DNA of 15,304 bases from Jatrophihabitans sp964252635 (GCF_964252635.1 NZ_CAXUNP010000063.1:1-15304); one strand, 5' to 3'. Positions 6,305 to 13,830 are shown, numbered from the stretch's first letter. Notes: generated from the sequence alone by a model not told the origin. Translations and numbers: made by a program.

Positions 6305-7692
6305 CGCACCGCCCCGTAGACGCCCATCACGCCCAGGGCGAGCGGGATGACCGACAGCACCAGCAGGGACTCGACGACGTCGGCGGCACGGCCGACCGGC
6401 GGGGCGTAGCGACGCCCGGGCAGCACCACCGCCAGGCCCAGCGCAACGAGGGCGGCGACGGCCGCCGGAACCGCGAAGGCCAGCAGGCGGACGGTGCCGT
6501 GCGCGTCCAGGACGGCCGCCACGAGCTCGGCGCCCAGCGCGACGGCTCCGGAGACGAGCAGCAGGACCCGCTGCCCGCGTCCGGTGAACAGTCGGCCCCG
6601 CAGCAGGCAGATGACGCCGAGCACGACGGCCAGGATCTCCTCGGAGACGCCCTGGCCGGCGAGGGCCACCGCCGAGCCCGCGATGGCCAGCGAGACGCCG
6701 CCGACCAGACCCGTGAGGAACTGATCGGCGCGCACCGCCTGACCCAGGATCTGACGGGCGTCCACGGTGCCGGTGTCCCGGCGTAGGTCCGCCGCGTCCA
6801 GCGGGATCACCGGCAGCGGCAGTCGGGAGAGCCGGAACGACAGCGTCGGCAGGAAGGGCGAGAAGGCGAGGCCGACGGCGGCGATGACGCCGGCCGTGGC
6901 AGCCGGGCGCAGATCGAAACCGGTGGCGACCGCGGTGCCGATGGCGGCGAGCAGGGTCAGCGCGGCCACGGCCACGAACCCGCCCAACCCGTCGCCGAGC
7001 ACGATGAGCAGCACGACGGCCGCGAGCAGCGCGACACTGACGCCCACCAGCGCCTGCGGGGCGCCGAAGTCGGTGAGCTGCCGGTGGCCGCCGAGCGCGG
7101 TGGCGCCGCAGCCGGCACCGTAGGCGATCGCGAAACCGGCCGCCGTCAGGGCGGCGCCGCGGAGGTGGAAGGCCCGGCCGACCGCGACGGACGCCGCGCC
7201 CAACAGGATCGCGCCGACCCCGAGCGTGATCGACGACGCGACCCACGTCGGTCCGACGAGCAGGGCGATCAGCGCCGTGAAGACCAGCAACGCGCCCGCG
7301 AACACCGTGGCCGCACGCGCGGTCTGGACGGCCGTCCACCGGCTGGTGCGCGTGAGGACGCCGTCGGCGACCGCGTCGAGGACGTCGTCGAAGGCCAGCT
7401 CGGGCAGCTTGGTCGACCGGGTGCGCAGGTGCAGCACGTCGCCGTCGACGACACCGTTCGCCGCCACCGTCTCAGCCGGGTTCAACGGGTCCTGGCCGGC
7501 GCGTTGCAGCACCCAGCCGCCCTCGCTGGCCCCGAGGTCGGCCGCATCGGGGCCGAGGCTCGTGACCACGATCGTGAGCAACTCGGCGACCGAGATCTGC
7601 ACCGGGACGGCGAGGTCCACCCGCTGGGTCGAGGAGATGATGGTCAGCCGACAGCTGTTGGCCACCACGTTGGCCGACGTCGAGACGGTCAC
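6289..7692 (-). CDS. eccD: T7SS membrane channel protein EccD
   Basis: The 467-aa protein has an N-terminal ubiquitin-like (YukD) domain at about residues 12-95 (CRLTIISSTQRVDLAVP ... GWVLQRAG ... DGDVLHLR). The conserved linker LPELAFDDVLDAVADG follows, and then about eleven hydrophobic helices from residue 125 to the end. This is the full EccD architecture; dimers of EccD form the membrane vestibule of the T7SS complex. The start is GTG 7692 with GAGG five bases upstream. Unusually, that GAGG lies in the first unit of the tandem repeat array filling the upstream spacer. The gene is divergent from eccC and convergent with the eccE operon, not collinear with other ecc genes. Confidence 0.95.
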   Translation of the reverse strand: MTVSTSANVVANSCRLTIISSTQRVDLAVPVQISVAELLTIVVTSLGPDAADLGASEGGWVLQRAGQDPLNPAETVAANGVVDGDVLHLRTRSTKLPELAFDDVLDAVADGVLTRTSRWTAVQTARAATVFAGALLVFTALIALLVGPTWVASSITLGVGAILLGAASVAVGRAFHLRGAALTAAGFAIAYGAGCGATALGGHRQLTDFGAPQALVGVSVALLAAVVLLIVLGDGLGGFVAVAALTLLAAIGTAVATGFDLRPAATAGVIAAVGLAFSPFLPTLSFRLSRLPLPVIPLDAADLRRDTGTVDARQILGQAVRADQFLTGLVGGVSLAIAGSAVALAGQGVSEEILAVVLGVICLLRGRLFTGRGQRVLLLVSGAVALGAELVAAVLDAHGTVRLLAFAVPAAVAALVALGLAVVLPGRRYAPPVGRAADVVESLLVLSVIPLALGVMGVYGAVRQLAS

Positions 7693-7697
7693 GGCGT

Positions 7698-7990
7698 CCT
7701 CACTCCGTTCGGCCGGCAGAGCCCCGGCATCTTTGGTTCGCTCCGCAAGCGTCGCTCACGACCTCACTCCGTTCGGCCGGCAGAGCCCCGGCATCTCTGG
7801 TTNNNNNNNNNNNNNNNNNNNNNNNNNNNNNNNNNNNNNNNNNNNNNNNNNNNNNNNNNNNNNNNNNNNNNNNNNNNNNNNNNNNNNNNNNNNNNNNNNN
7901 NNCTCCGCTAGCGTCGCTCACGACCTCACTCCGTTCGGCCGGCAGAGCCCCGGCATCACTGGTTCGCTCCGCTTGCTCCGCAAGCGTGCC
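7698..7990. repeat. About 64-bp tandem repeat array interrupted by an assembly gap
   Basis: Units begin with CCTCACTCCGTTCGGCCGG at 7698, 7762 and 7924. The first two are 64 bp apart and nearly identical across the whole period: CCTCACTCC, then CGGCAGAGCCCCGGCATC, a three-base variable site (TTT/TCT/ACT), GGTTCGCTCCGC and GCGTCGCTCACGA. A fragment right of the gap (7903-7923) is the tail of another unit. The distance from 7762 to 7924 is not a multiple of 64, as expected because the N run is a placeholder. Each unit contains GCCGG-N7-CCGGC, and the last ends in CGCTTGC-TCC-GCAAGCG (7970-7986), a 7-bp hairpin. The array occupies most of the eccD/eccC divergent spacer; copy number is unknown. 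Confidence 0.88.
7803..7902. other. Assembly gap of 100 N
   Basis: Exactly 100 N are present, the conventional placeholder for a gap of unknown size. Repeat units flank both sides, so the assembly broke in the tandem array. The true content (more repeats or additional sequence) is not known. Confidence 0.97.
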
Positions 7991-8001
7991 TCCTTCGTGG
8001 C

Positions 8002-8007
8002 TACGAT
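8002..8007 (+). promoter_or_regulatory. Possible -10 box of eccC
   Basis: TACGAT fits the TANNNT pattern and lies 50 nt before the eccC start, just outside the repeat array. There is no convincing -35 at 16-18 nt; that position falls in the terminal hairpin of the array. Weak prediction. Confidence 0.3.
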
Positions 8008-8057
8008 CTTGCGGACCACCGGGCTGCGGTGTGGGCTAGAGGCTAACGGAGGATGCG

Positions 8058-11000
8058 TTGGGGACCGAGCTGTTCCGCCGTCCGACCCGTCGGCGCGCGC
8101 CCGCCGAGCCACGTGGCGAGATCGTCCTCGAGTCGCCACCCGAGCTGCCGGAGACCGTCGCCGGCGGCGGAGCGGGCCAAGCGCTGACGATGCTGCCCAT
8201 GCTGGCCGGCGCGGGCGCGACCGGTCTGTTCGTCAGCGGCGGCGGCGGGTCGCCGGTGACCTACCTCGCCAGCGGCATGATGGGCCTGTCGATGGTGGGC
8301 ATGGCCGCCGGCAGCGTCGGACGGAGCTCGGGGGAGAAGCGTCGCCGCCTGGACGGCGACCGTCGCGACTACCAGCGCTACCTGGAGCAGGTGCGGCGCC
8401 GGGTGCGCAGTGCCGCCGAGCAGCAGCGGGTGGCACGCCTCTGGCACCACCCCGAACCCGACACCCTGTGGTGCATCGCCGTCGGATCGCGACTGTGGGA
8501 ACGGCGACCCGGCGACGACGACTTCCTCACCGCGCGGGTCGGCCGCGGGCCGCAACGGCTCGCGGTCAGCCTCGTCGTCCCCGAGACCAAGCCGATCGAG
8601 GACCTGGAGCCGATCTCCGCGGCGGCGCTGCGACGCTTCGTCCGCACCCACGGGTCGGTGCCCGACCTGCCGGTCGCCCTGGCCCTGACGTCGTTCGGCC
8701 GTCTCGCGTTCAGCGGGTCGCGGTCGGCCTCCCGCGCGCTGGTCCGGGCCATGGTCGCCCAGCTGCTGGCCTACCACAGCCCGGACGACGTCGTCGTCGC
8801 GGTGTGCGCGGGCAACGACGCCCGTCCGCAGTGGGAGTGGCTGAAATGGGCGCCGCACGCGCTCAGCCCGGTCGACTTCGACGCCGTCGGCCAGGCCCGC
8901 CTGATCGGTGAGGACCTGCTGGCCCTCGAGGACCAGTTCGGCGAGACCCTGACGAGCCGCGCACGCTTCGGGGTGGGCGCTGCCTCCGAGGGCCCGCACG
9001 TCGTGGTCGTCGTCGACGGCGGCCGGGTGCCGTCCGAGGCGCAGCTGTCCGAGAGCCTCGTCAACGGCGTCACCGTCCTGGACCTGTCCGACGCCACGGG
9101 CCCCGAGTTCGGCCCGGGCGTGGCCCGGCTCGAGGTGTCGCCGAACGAGATGACGCTGGCCCGCCGCGACGCGAACGGCCGCGACCAGCGCACGGCGCTG
9201 GGCACACCGGACCGGCTCAGCGTGGTCGAGGCCGAGGCCCTGGCCCGGCGGATGAGCGCGAAACGCATCTCCGCGGCCACCGCCGAACCGGCCGATGCGC
9301 TGGCCGTCGACCTCAGCCTGCCCGACCTGCTGCGCATCGGCGACCCGCGCGACGTCGACCCGTCGCTGACGTGGCGTGCACGCGCGCCGCGCGACCGGTT
9401 GCGGGTGCCGATCGGGCTCGGCCCGAACGGTCAGCCGGTCGAGCTGGACATCAAGGAGTCCGCGCAGGGCGGGATGGGCCCGCACGGCCTGGTCATCGGC
9501 GCCACCGGCTCCGGGAAGTCCGAGCTGCTGCGCACGCTGGTGCTGGGTCTGGCCCTCACGCACTCCTCCGAGACGCTGAACTTCGTGCTCGTCGACTTCA
9601 AGGGCGGCGCCACCTTCGCCAGCCTCGACGTGCTGCCGCACACGTCTGCGATCATCACCAACCTCGAGGACGAGCTGATCCTCGTCGACCGCATGAAGGA
9701 CGCCATCGCGGGGGAGATGGTGCGGCGCCAGGAGGCGTTGCGGGCGGCGGGCAACTACGCGTCCCTGCGCGACTACGAGCGGGCCCGCGAGCAGGGCACA
9801 CCGCTGGAGCCGATGCCGTCGTTGTTCATCGTGGTCGACGAGTTCAGCGAGCTGCTGTCGGCCAAGCCGGACTTCATCGACCTGTTCGTCATGATCGGCC
9901 GACTCGGCCGCTCGCTGGGCGTACACCTGCTGCTGGCCTCGCAGCGCCTCGAGGAGGGCAAGTTGCGGGGCCTGGACACCCACCTGTCCTACCGGGTGGG
10001 CCTGCGCACGTTCTCGGCCATCGAGTCGCGGGTCGTGCTCGGCGTGCCGGACGCCTACGAGCTGCCGAGTGCGCCGGGCAACGGCTACCTCAAGGAGGCC
10101 ACCGAGGGCCTCGTGCGGTTCAAGGCTGCGTACGTGTCCGGTGCCTACGTGCGCTCGTCGCGGTCCGGTCCCGACATCAGCGACGGCTGGTCGCGGCACC
10201 AGGTGCTGCCGTACCAGATCGAGGAGATCGTCTCGCGGGAGCCGGAGCCGGAACCCGAGGTCGACGAGGGCCCGGATCCGCTCGCCGCGGCCGCGCCCGG
10301 CGAGACCATGCTCGACATCCTCGTCGAGCGTCTGGAGGGCGTGGGCCTGCCGGCCCGCAAGGTGTGGCTGCTGCCGCTGGACGTACCGCCGACCCTGGAC
10401 GAGCTGCTCCCGCCGTTGGTCGAGACGGAGCTGGGCCTGCGCCCCTCCGGACCCGACGCCCCGCCGGCACTGTCGGCGCCGATCGGGCTCATCGACCGCC
10501 CCTTCGACCAGCGCCGCGACCCTTACTGGGTCAACCTGGCGAGCTCGCACTTCGTGGTGGTCGGCCGCCCGCAGAGCGGCAAGAGCACGGTCCTGCGCTC
10601 GCTGATCGCCGGCATGGCGCTGACGCACACGCCCGAGCAGGCGCAGTTCTACTGCCTGGACTTCGGCGGCGGCACGCTCACGGGGCTGTCCGACCTGCCG
10701 CACGTGGGGTCGGTGGCGACCCGGCTGGAGCCCGAACGCCTCCGGCGCACCATCGCCGAGATCAACGCCCTGCTCGCGCAGCGCGAGGAGCTGTTCACCG
10801 CGCACCGCATCGACTCGATGGCGTCCTACCGGCGGCTCGCGGCGAACGGCAGCGTGCCGCGCGACGGCTTCGGCGACGTCTTCCTCGTCGTCGACGGGTG
10901 GGGGACGCTGCGCACCGACTACGAGGCGCTGGAGACCGCGATCACCCAGATCGCCTCGCGCGGGCTCGGGTACGGCGTCCACGTCGTCGTCTCCATCCAG

Positions 11001-12026
11001 CGCTGGATGGAACTGCGGCCGTCGCTGCGCGACCTGATCAGCAACCGACTCGAACTGCGTCTCGGCGACCCGACCGAGTCCGAGTTCGACCGCAAGATCG
11101 CCAAGGACGTGCCCGAGGGGTCCCCGGGGCGCGGGATCAGCCCGCACAAGTTGCACTTCCTGTCCGCGTTGCCGCGCATCGACGGCGCCAGCACCGTCGA
11201 GGACCTGGTCGACGGTGTCGGCGCGCTGGTGACGCAGGTGCAGCAGGCATGGCGGGGGCCGGTGGCGCCCCCGGTGCGGCTGCTGCCCCGCGAGCTGCCC
11301 TACCGCGACCTGCCGCCGATCCCGGCCGACGGCGCGGCGCTGCCCATCGGCGTCGACGAGGACACGCTCTCGCCGGTGCTCGTGGACTTCGACGCCGAAC
11401 CGCACTTCATCGTCATCGGCGACGTCGAGTCCGGGAAGTCGAACCTGCTGCGCACCATCGCCCGCGGGATCACGACCCGGTGGTCCCCGGACGAGGCCAA
11501 GATCATCACCTTCGACTTCCGGCGCGGCATGCTGGGCGCGGTCACCACGCCGCACCAGATCGGCTACGTCATGAACTCGGTGAACGCACCCGACGTCGTC
11601 GGCAACATCATCTCGGCGTTGCGCGACCGGCTGTCCGGCATCCAGGTCGACCCTGCCGTGGGTGAGGTGCCCACCTGGAGCGGCCCACGGCTGTTCGTCC
11701 TGCTCGACGACTACGACCTCATCGCCTCCAGCGCCGGCAACCAGATGCCGGCCATCACCGAGTTCCTGCCGCAGGCCCGGGACATCGGCCTGCACGTGAT
11801 CGTGGCCCGGTCGGCCGGCGGGTCGGGTCAGGGCATGTACGAGACGGTGATGCGCAACCTGCGCGACATGGGCACGCCCGGGATCCTGCTGTCGGGGAGC
11901 AAGGACGAGGGCGCGGTGCTGGGCTCGGTGAAGATGGAGCCCCTGCCGCCGGGCCGGGGTCGGCTGGTGCACCGCCGGCTGGGCTCGGTGCTGGTGCAGA
12001 CCGCGCGGGCCACGGACGGCGGTTGA
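8058..12026 (+). CDS. eccC: T7SS motor ATPase EccC (single-chain, three FtsK/SpoIIIE domains)
   Basis: The protein is 1322 aa from TTG 8058, fixed by GGAGG five bases upstream; the ATG at 8053 is out of frame. Two transmembrane helices lie at about residues 38-60 and 63-86. A linker domain and three ATPase domains follow. Domain 1 has Walker A GATGSGKS (481-488) and Walker B VVDEF with D594-E595. Domain 2 has GRPQSGKS (836-843) and VVDGW (D946, Gly in place of the catalytic Glu). Domain 3 has GDVESGKS (1121-1128) and LLDDYD (D1217-D1218). This fits the family, where domain 1 is the active engine and domains 2/3 bind ATP and substrate signals. EccCa and EccCb are fused here. It powers export of the WXG100 dimers and ends 9 nt before the convergent lexA stop. 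Confidence 0.96.
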   Translation: MGTELFRRPTRRRAPAEPRGEIVLESPPELPETVAGGGAGQALTMLPMLAGAGATGLFVSGGGGSPVTYLASGMMGLSMVGMAAGSVGRSSGEKRRRLDGDRRDYQRYLEQVRRRVRSAAEQQRVARLWHHPEPDTLWCIAVGSRLWERRPGDDDFLTARVGRGPQRLAVSLVVPETKPIEDLEPISAAALRRFVRTHGSVPDLPVALALTSFGRLAFSGSRSASRALVRAMVAQLLAYHSPDDVVVAVCAGNDARPQWEWLKWAPHALSPVDFDAVGQARLIGEDLLALEDQFGETLTSRARFGVGAASEGPHVVVVVDGGRVPSEAQLSESLVNGVTVLDLSDATGPEFGPGVARLEVSPNEMTLARRDANGRDQRTALGTPDRLSVVEAEALARRMSAKRISAATAEPADALAVDLSLPDLLRIGDPRDVDPSLTWRARAPRDRLRVPIGLGPNGQPVELDIKESAQGGMGPHGLVIGATGSGKSELLRTLVLGLALTHSSETLNFVLVDFKGGATFASLDVLPHTSAIITNLEDELILVDRMKDAIAGEMVRRQEALRAAGNYASLRDYERAREQGTPLEPMPSLFIVVDEFSELLSAKPDFIDLFVMIGRLGRSLGVHLLLASQRLEEGKLRGLDTHLSYRVGLRTFSAIESRVVLGVPDAYELPSAPGNGYLKEATEGLVRFKAAYVSGAYVRSSRSGPDISDGWSRHQVLPYQIEEIVSREPEPEPEVDEGPDPLAAAAPGETMLDILVERLEGVGLPARKVWLLPLDVPPTLDELLPPLVETELGLRPSGPDAPPALSAPIGLIDRPFDQRRDPYWVNLASSHFVVVGRPQSGKSTVLRSLIAGMALTHTPEQAQFYCLDFGGGTLTGLSDLPHVGSVATRLEPERLRRTIAEINALLAQREELFTAHRIDSMASYRRLAANGSVPRDGFGDVFLVVDGWGTLRTDYEALETAITQIASRGLGYGVHVVVSIQRWMELRPSLRDLISNRLELRLGDPTESEFDRKIAKDVPEGSPGRGISPHKLHFLSALPRIDGASTVEDLVDGVGALVTQVQQAWRGPVAPPVRLLPRELPYRDLPPIPADGAALPIGVDEDTLSPVLVDFDAEPHFIVIGDVESGKSNLLRTIARGITTRWSPDEAKIITFDFRRGMLGAVTTPHQIGYVMNSVNAPDVVGNIISALRDRLSGIQVDPAVGEVPTWSGPRLFVLLDDYDLIASSAGNQMPAITEFLPQARDIGLHVIVARSAGGSGQGMYETVMRNLRDMGTPGILLSGSKDEGAVLGSVKMEPLPPGRGRLVHRRLGSVLVQTARATDGG

Positions 12027-12035
12027 GCCGGGCGG

Positions 12036-12848
12036 CTACACCTTGCGCAGGACGGACACCACGCGACCGAGGATGGTGGCGTCGTCGCCGTCGATGGGCG
12101 AGAAGGCCGGGTTGTGGGGGAGCAGCCAGGCCTTGCCGTCGCGACGCTGCAGGGTCTTGACGGTGGCCTCGCCGTCGATCATCGCGGCGATGATCTGACC
12201 GTTCTCGGCGTCCTCCTGCTGGCGCACGACGACCCAGTCGCCGTCGGCGATGGCCGCGTCGACCATCGAGTCGCCCACCACCTTGAGCATGAACAGCGTG
12301 CCGTCACCGACCAGGGACTTGGGCAGCGGGTAGACGTCCTCGATCATCTGCTCGGCGAGGATCGGGCCGCCGGCGGCGATGCGTCCCACCATGGGCACGA
12401 AGACGGGCGTCTCACCGCGGGGGGCGTCGTCGCTGACGGCGACGGCACGGCGGGCGGCCTTGCTCTTGGCCACCGCGCCGCCGCCTTCCGGCCCGCGCAC
12501 GTCGACGGCACGGGGGCGGTTCGGGTCGCGCCGCAGGAAGCCCTTGCGCTCGAGCATCGCCAGCTGGTGGGCCACGCTGGAGGTCGAGGCCAACCCGGCC
12601 GACTCGCAGATCTCGCGGATGCTCGGCGGGTAACCACGCCGCTCGACCGAGTCGCGGATGACGTCGAGGATGGCCTGCTGGCGCCGGGTGAGGCCGGTGA
12701 CCGGGTCGGGCAGCTCGGTGACCTTCGGGCGTCCGGGGCGGCGCTTGACCGACTCTCCCGGGGCGTCCGACTCTCCCCGGGCGTTCGCGGCCGTGCGGCT
12801 CGCCGCGACCGTCGCCGGGCGGCGCGTCGCGCTCTTGTCCTGTGCCAC
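12036..12848 (-). CDS. lexA: SOS repressor LexA
   Basis: The protein is 270 aa from GTG 12848, chosen because GGAGG lies six bases upstream; an ATG at 12866 has no ribosome site. The winged helix-turn-helix DNA-binding domain spans about residues 52-118 (LTRRQQAILDVIRDSVERRGYPPSIREI, SSVAHQLAMLERKG). The S24-type autoprotease domain follows. The cleavage site is A159-G160 (IAAGGP), the nucleophile Ser194 (VVGDSMVDAAI) and the base Lys231 (EATVKTL). It represses DNA-damage genes until RecA filaments trigger self-cleavage. The first 50 residues are a basic, disordered extension, longer than in E. coli LexA but common in actinobacteria. A SOS box at 12987-13002 supports autoregulation. Confidence 0.96.
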   Translation of the reverse strand: MAQDKSATRRPATVAASRTAANARGESDAPGESVKRRPGRPKVTELPDPVTGLTRRQQAILDVIRDSVERRGYPPSIREICESAGLASTSSVAHQLAMLERKGFLRRDPNRPRAVDVRGPEGGGAVAKSKAARRAVAVSDDAPRGETPVFVPMVGRIAAGGPILAEQMIEDVYPLPKSLVGDGTLFMLKVVGDSMVDAAIADGDWVVVRQQEDAENGQIIAAMIDGEATVKTLQRRDGKAWLLPHNPAFSPIDGDDATILGRVVSVLRKV

Positions 12849-12893
12849 GGTGGGCCTCCGATGCATGGTTGTGCCGGTCTCTGTTCGTTCTGA

Positions 12894-12943
12894 TGCCGGT
12901 GTTCGTGTCGTGTCCGTACTGGTGCTCCGTGCCGGTGTTCGTG
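12894..12943. repeat. 14-bp direct repeat in the lexA leader
   Basis: TGCCGGTGTTCGTG occurs at 12894-12907 and 12930-12943, 36 bp apart, in the untranslated region between the lexA SOS box and the start codon. Related GTTCGT and CCGGT pieces surround it. No known element fits; it may be the remains of a local duplication. Confidence 0.6.
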
Positions 12944-12986
12944 CCGTTCCGAGCACCGCAGACGCTAGCCGCGACGCGCCTCGAAC

Positions 12987-13002
12987 TCAAACATCTGTTC
13001 GA
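12987..13002. promoter_or_regulatory. LexA-binding SOS box (lexA side)
   Basis: TCAAACATCTGTTCGA matches the actinobacterial SOS box TCGAAC-N4-GTTCGA with one mismatch. A further TCGAAC half-site (12981-12986) abuts it. It lies 138 nt upstream of lexA and should provide autorepression; it may also affect the divergent LysM gene. Confidence 0.82.
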
Positions 13003-13066
13003 ACGACACGCCGTCGGACGTGGTTATTGTCGGACCCCGCTGGTAAACATTCGCTCAGACGTTCTA

Positions 13067-13082
13067 TCGAATGCCTGTTCGA
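13067..13082. promoter_or_regulatory. LexA-binding SOS box (LysM gene side)
   Basis: TCGAATGCCTGTTCGA matches TCGAAC-N4-GTTCGA with one mismatch, and the flanking A/T extend the dyad. It is 37 nt before the LysM protein start, a good position for direct LexA repression of that gene. Confidence 0.83.
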
Positions 13083-13119
13083 TGCGAGCCGCCCGGCTCG
13101 CCTACTTCGGGAGCCAGTC

Positions 13120-13602
13120 ATGTCCGTTGCCTACGACCTCGAAACGCTGCTCGCCCCGCTGCCCGACGAGCGGCCGGCGCAGTCCCCCCGCGCGCGGTTG
13201 CACGTGGTCCCTCGCGTACCCGGCGAGGCGCTGCACGCACGCGTGGAGGAATCACCCCGGCCGGTGGCCGGGGCGTCGGTCTCGGTGCTGCACGCACCGT
13301 CCGGCGCCGCCCTGCCGCTGCGGCTGACCCGTCGCGGCGTCCTCGTGCTCGCGCTGCTGACGTCCGCATTGGCGGCCGTGCTCGTCTGGGCGGCCGCCGC
13401 CTCCGCCCCGGACGCGTCGGCCTCCGGAGCGGTTGCCGCGGGTCCGGCGACGGTCACGGTGCGCGCCGGGGACACGTTGTGGGCCGTGGCCAACCGGGTC
13501 GCGCCGCAGCGTGACCCGCGGGCCGAGGTGGCCCAGTTGCGCCGGCTCAACCACCTCGCCGACCCCGACCTCGTCCCCGGTCAGGTGCTGCGCGTGCGCT
13601 GA
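13120..13602 (+). CDS. SOS-linked LysM membrane protein (ChiZ/DivS/YneA-like cell division inhibitor candidate)
   Basis: The 160-aa protein starts at ATG 13120 with GGGAG six bases upstream. It has a cytosolic N-terminus (about 1-70), one transmembrane helix at about 73-94 (GVLVLALLTSALAAVLVWAA), an Ala/Ser-rich linker, and a C-terminal LysM domain at 111-159 (TVTVRAGDTLWAVANRVAP ... LNHLADPDLVPGQVLRV), which binds peptidoglycan outside the cell. It is divergent from lexA, has its own SOS box, and precedes nrdR. The same arrangement is known for Rv2719c (ChiZ) in M. tuberculosis, and the analogues DivS and YneA halt septation after DNA damage. No separate hydrolase domain is visible. The division-inhibitor role is inferred from synteny and architecture. 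Confidence 0.88.
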   Translation: MSVAYDLETLLAPLPDERPAQSPRARLHVVPRVPGEALHARVEESPRPVAGASVSVLHAPSGAALPLRLTRRGVLVLALLTSALAAVLVWAAAASAPDASASGAVAAGPATVTVRAGDTLWAVANRVAPQRDPRAEVAQLRRLNHLADPDLVPGQVLRVR

Positions 13603-13637
13603 CGCCTCGCTCTTTCGCGACGCGCCGCTTTCGGCCC

Positions 13638-13666
13638 TTGCGGAACAGACGCGGCCGCTCTACGGT
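13638..13666 (+). promoter_or_regulatory. Putative nrdR-nrdJ promoter
   Basis: TTGCGG (13638-13643) and TACGGT (13661-13666) are separated by exactly 17 nt and fit the actinobacterial TTGNNN-N17-TANNNT housekeeping pattern. RNA would begin near 13673, giving a leader of about 158 nt before nrdR. Confidence 0.6.
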
Positions 13667-13670
13667 TCAA

Positions 13671-13686
13671 CCCCTAGATGTAGTAG
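13671..13686. promoter_or_regulatory. NrdR-box-like operator
   Basis: CCCCTAGATGTAGTAG contains CTAGATGTAG, which matches the core CtAtATaTaG of the NrdR box at 8 of 10 positions. It sits on the predicted transcription start of the nrdR-nrdJ unit, a fitting place for repression. NrdR boxes normally come in pairs about three helical turns apart; I see no convincing second box. Confidence 0.5.
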
Positions 13687-13701
13687 TTACATGGTTGTTG
13701 T

Positions 13702-13786
13702 TTGTCCACAAGTTGGGGTTGCTCGTCCACAGAAGAGCGCCCCGGTCCACAGCTCGGTCCCCAGGTTCTCGACAGCCTCGTCCACA
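13702..13786 (+). promoter_or_regulatory. Cluster of four DnaA-box-like sites upstream of nrdR
   Basis: Four same-strand 9-mers share GTCCACA: TTGTCCACA (13702-13710), TCGTCCACA (13723-13731), CGGTCCACA (13743-13751) and TCGTCCACA (13778-13786). The first is identical to the preferred DnaA box of Streptomyces and Mycobacterium, and two differ by one base. Starts are 21, 20 and 35 nt apart, so the first three are on about the same helix face. They lie in the predicted untranslated leader of nrdR-nrdJ. DnaA control of ribonucleotide reductase is known for nrdAB in E. coli; its action here is inferred. Confidence 0.65.
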
Positions 13787-13830
13787 GGGCGGCGTCGAAA
13801 CGGGTCCGGCCGCGAGTCAGGAGCGTGCGC

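Noticed and set aside
7700..7921. Small open frames through the N gap
   Set aside because: They exist only because N codons are read as X; the sequence is tandem repeat.
7698..7990. CRISPR array
   Set aside because: The 64-bp units repeat over their full length with only a three-base variable site; there are no unique spacers and no cas genes.
8043..11972. 1309-aa open frame on the minus strand opposite eccC
   Set aside because: Low-complexity Arg/Gly/His/Ala shadow caused by G/C at third positions; the plus strand encodes EccC with intact motifs and a ribosome site.
12026..12037. Terminator between convergent eccC and lexA
   Set aside because: Only a 4-bp AGCC/GGCT stem is visible in a 9-nt gap, too weak to call.
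13603..13830. Cobalamin riboswitch in front of nrdR-nrdJ
   Set aside because: B12-dependent enzymes often have B12-related control elsewhere, but I find no B12-box-like sequence; the region is explained by promoter, NrdR-like and DnaA-like sites.
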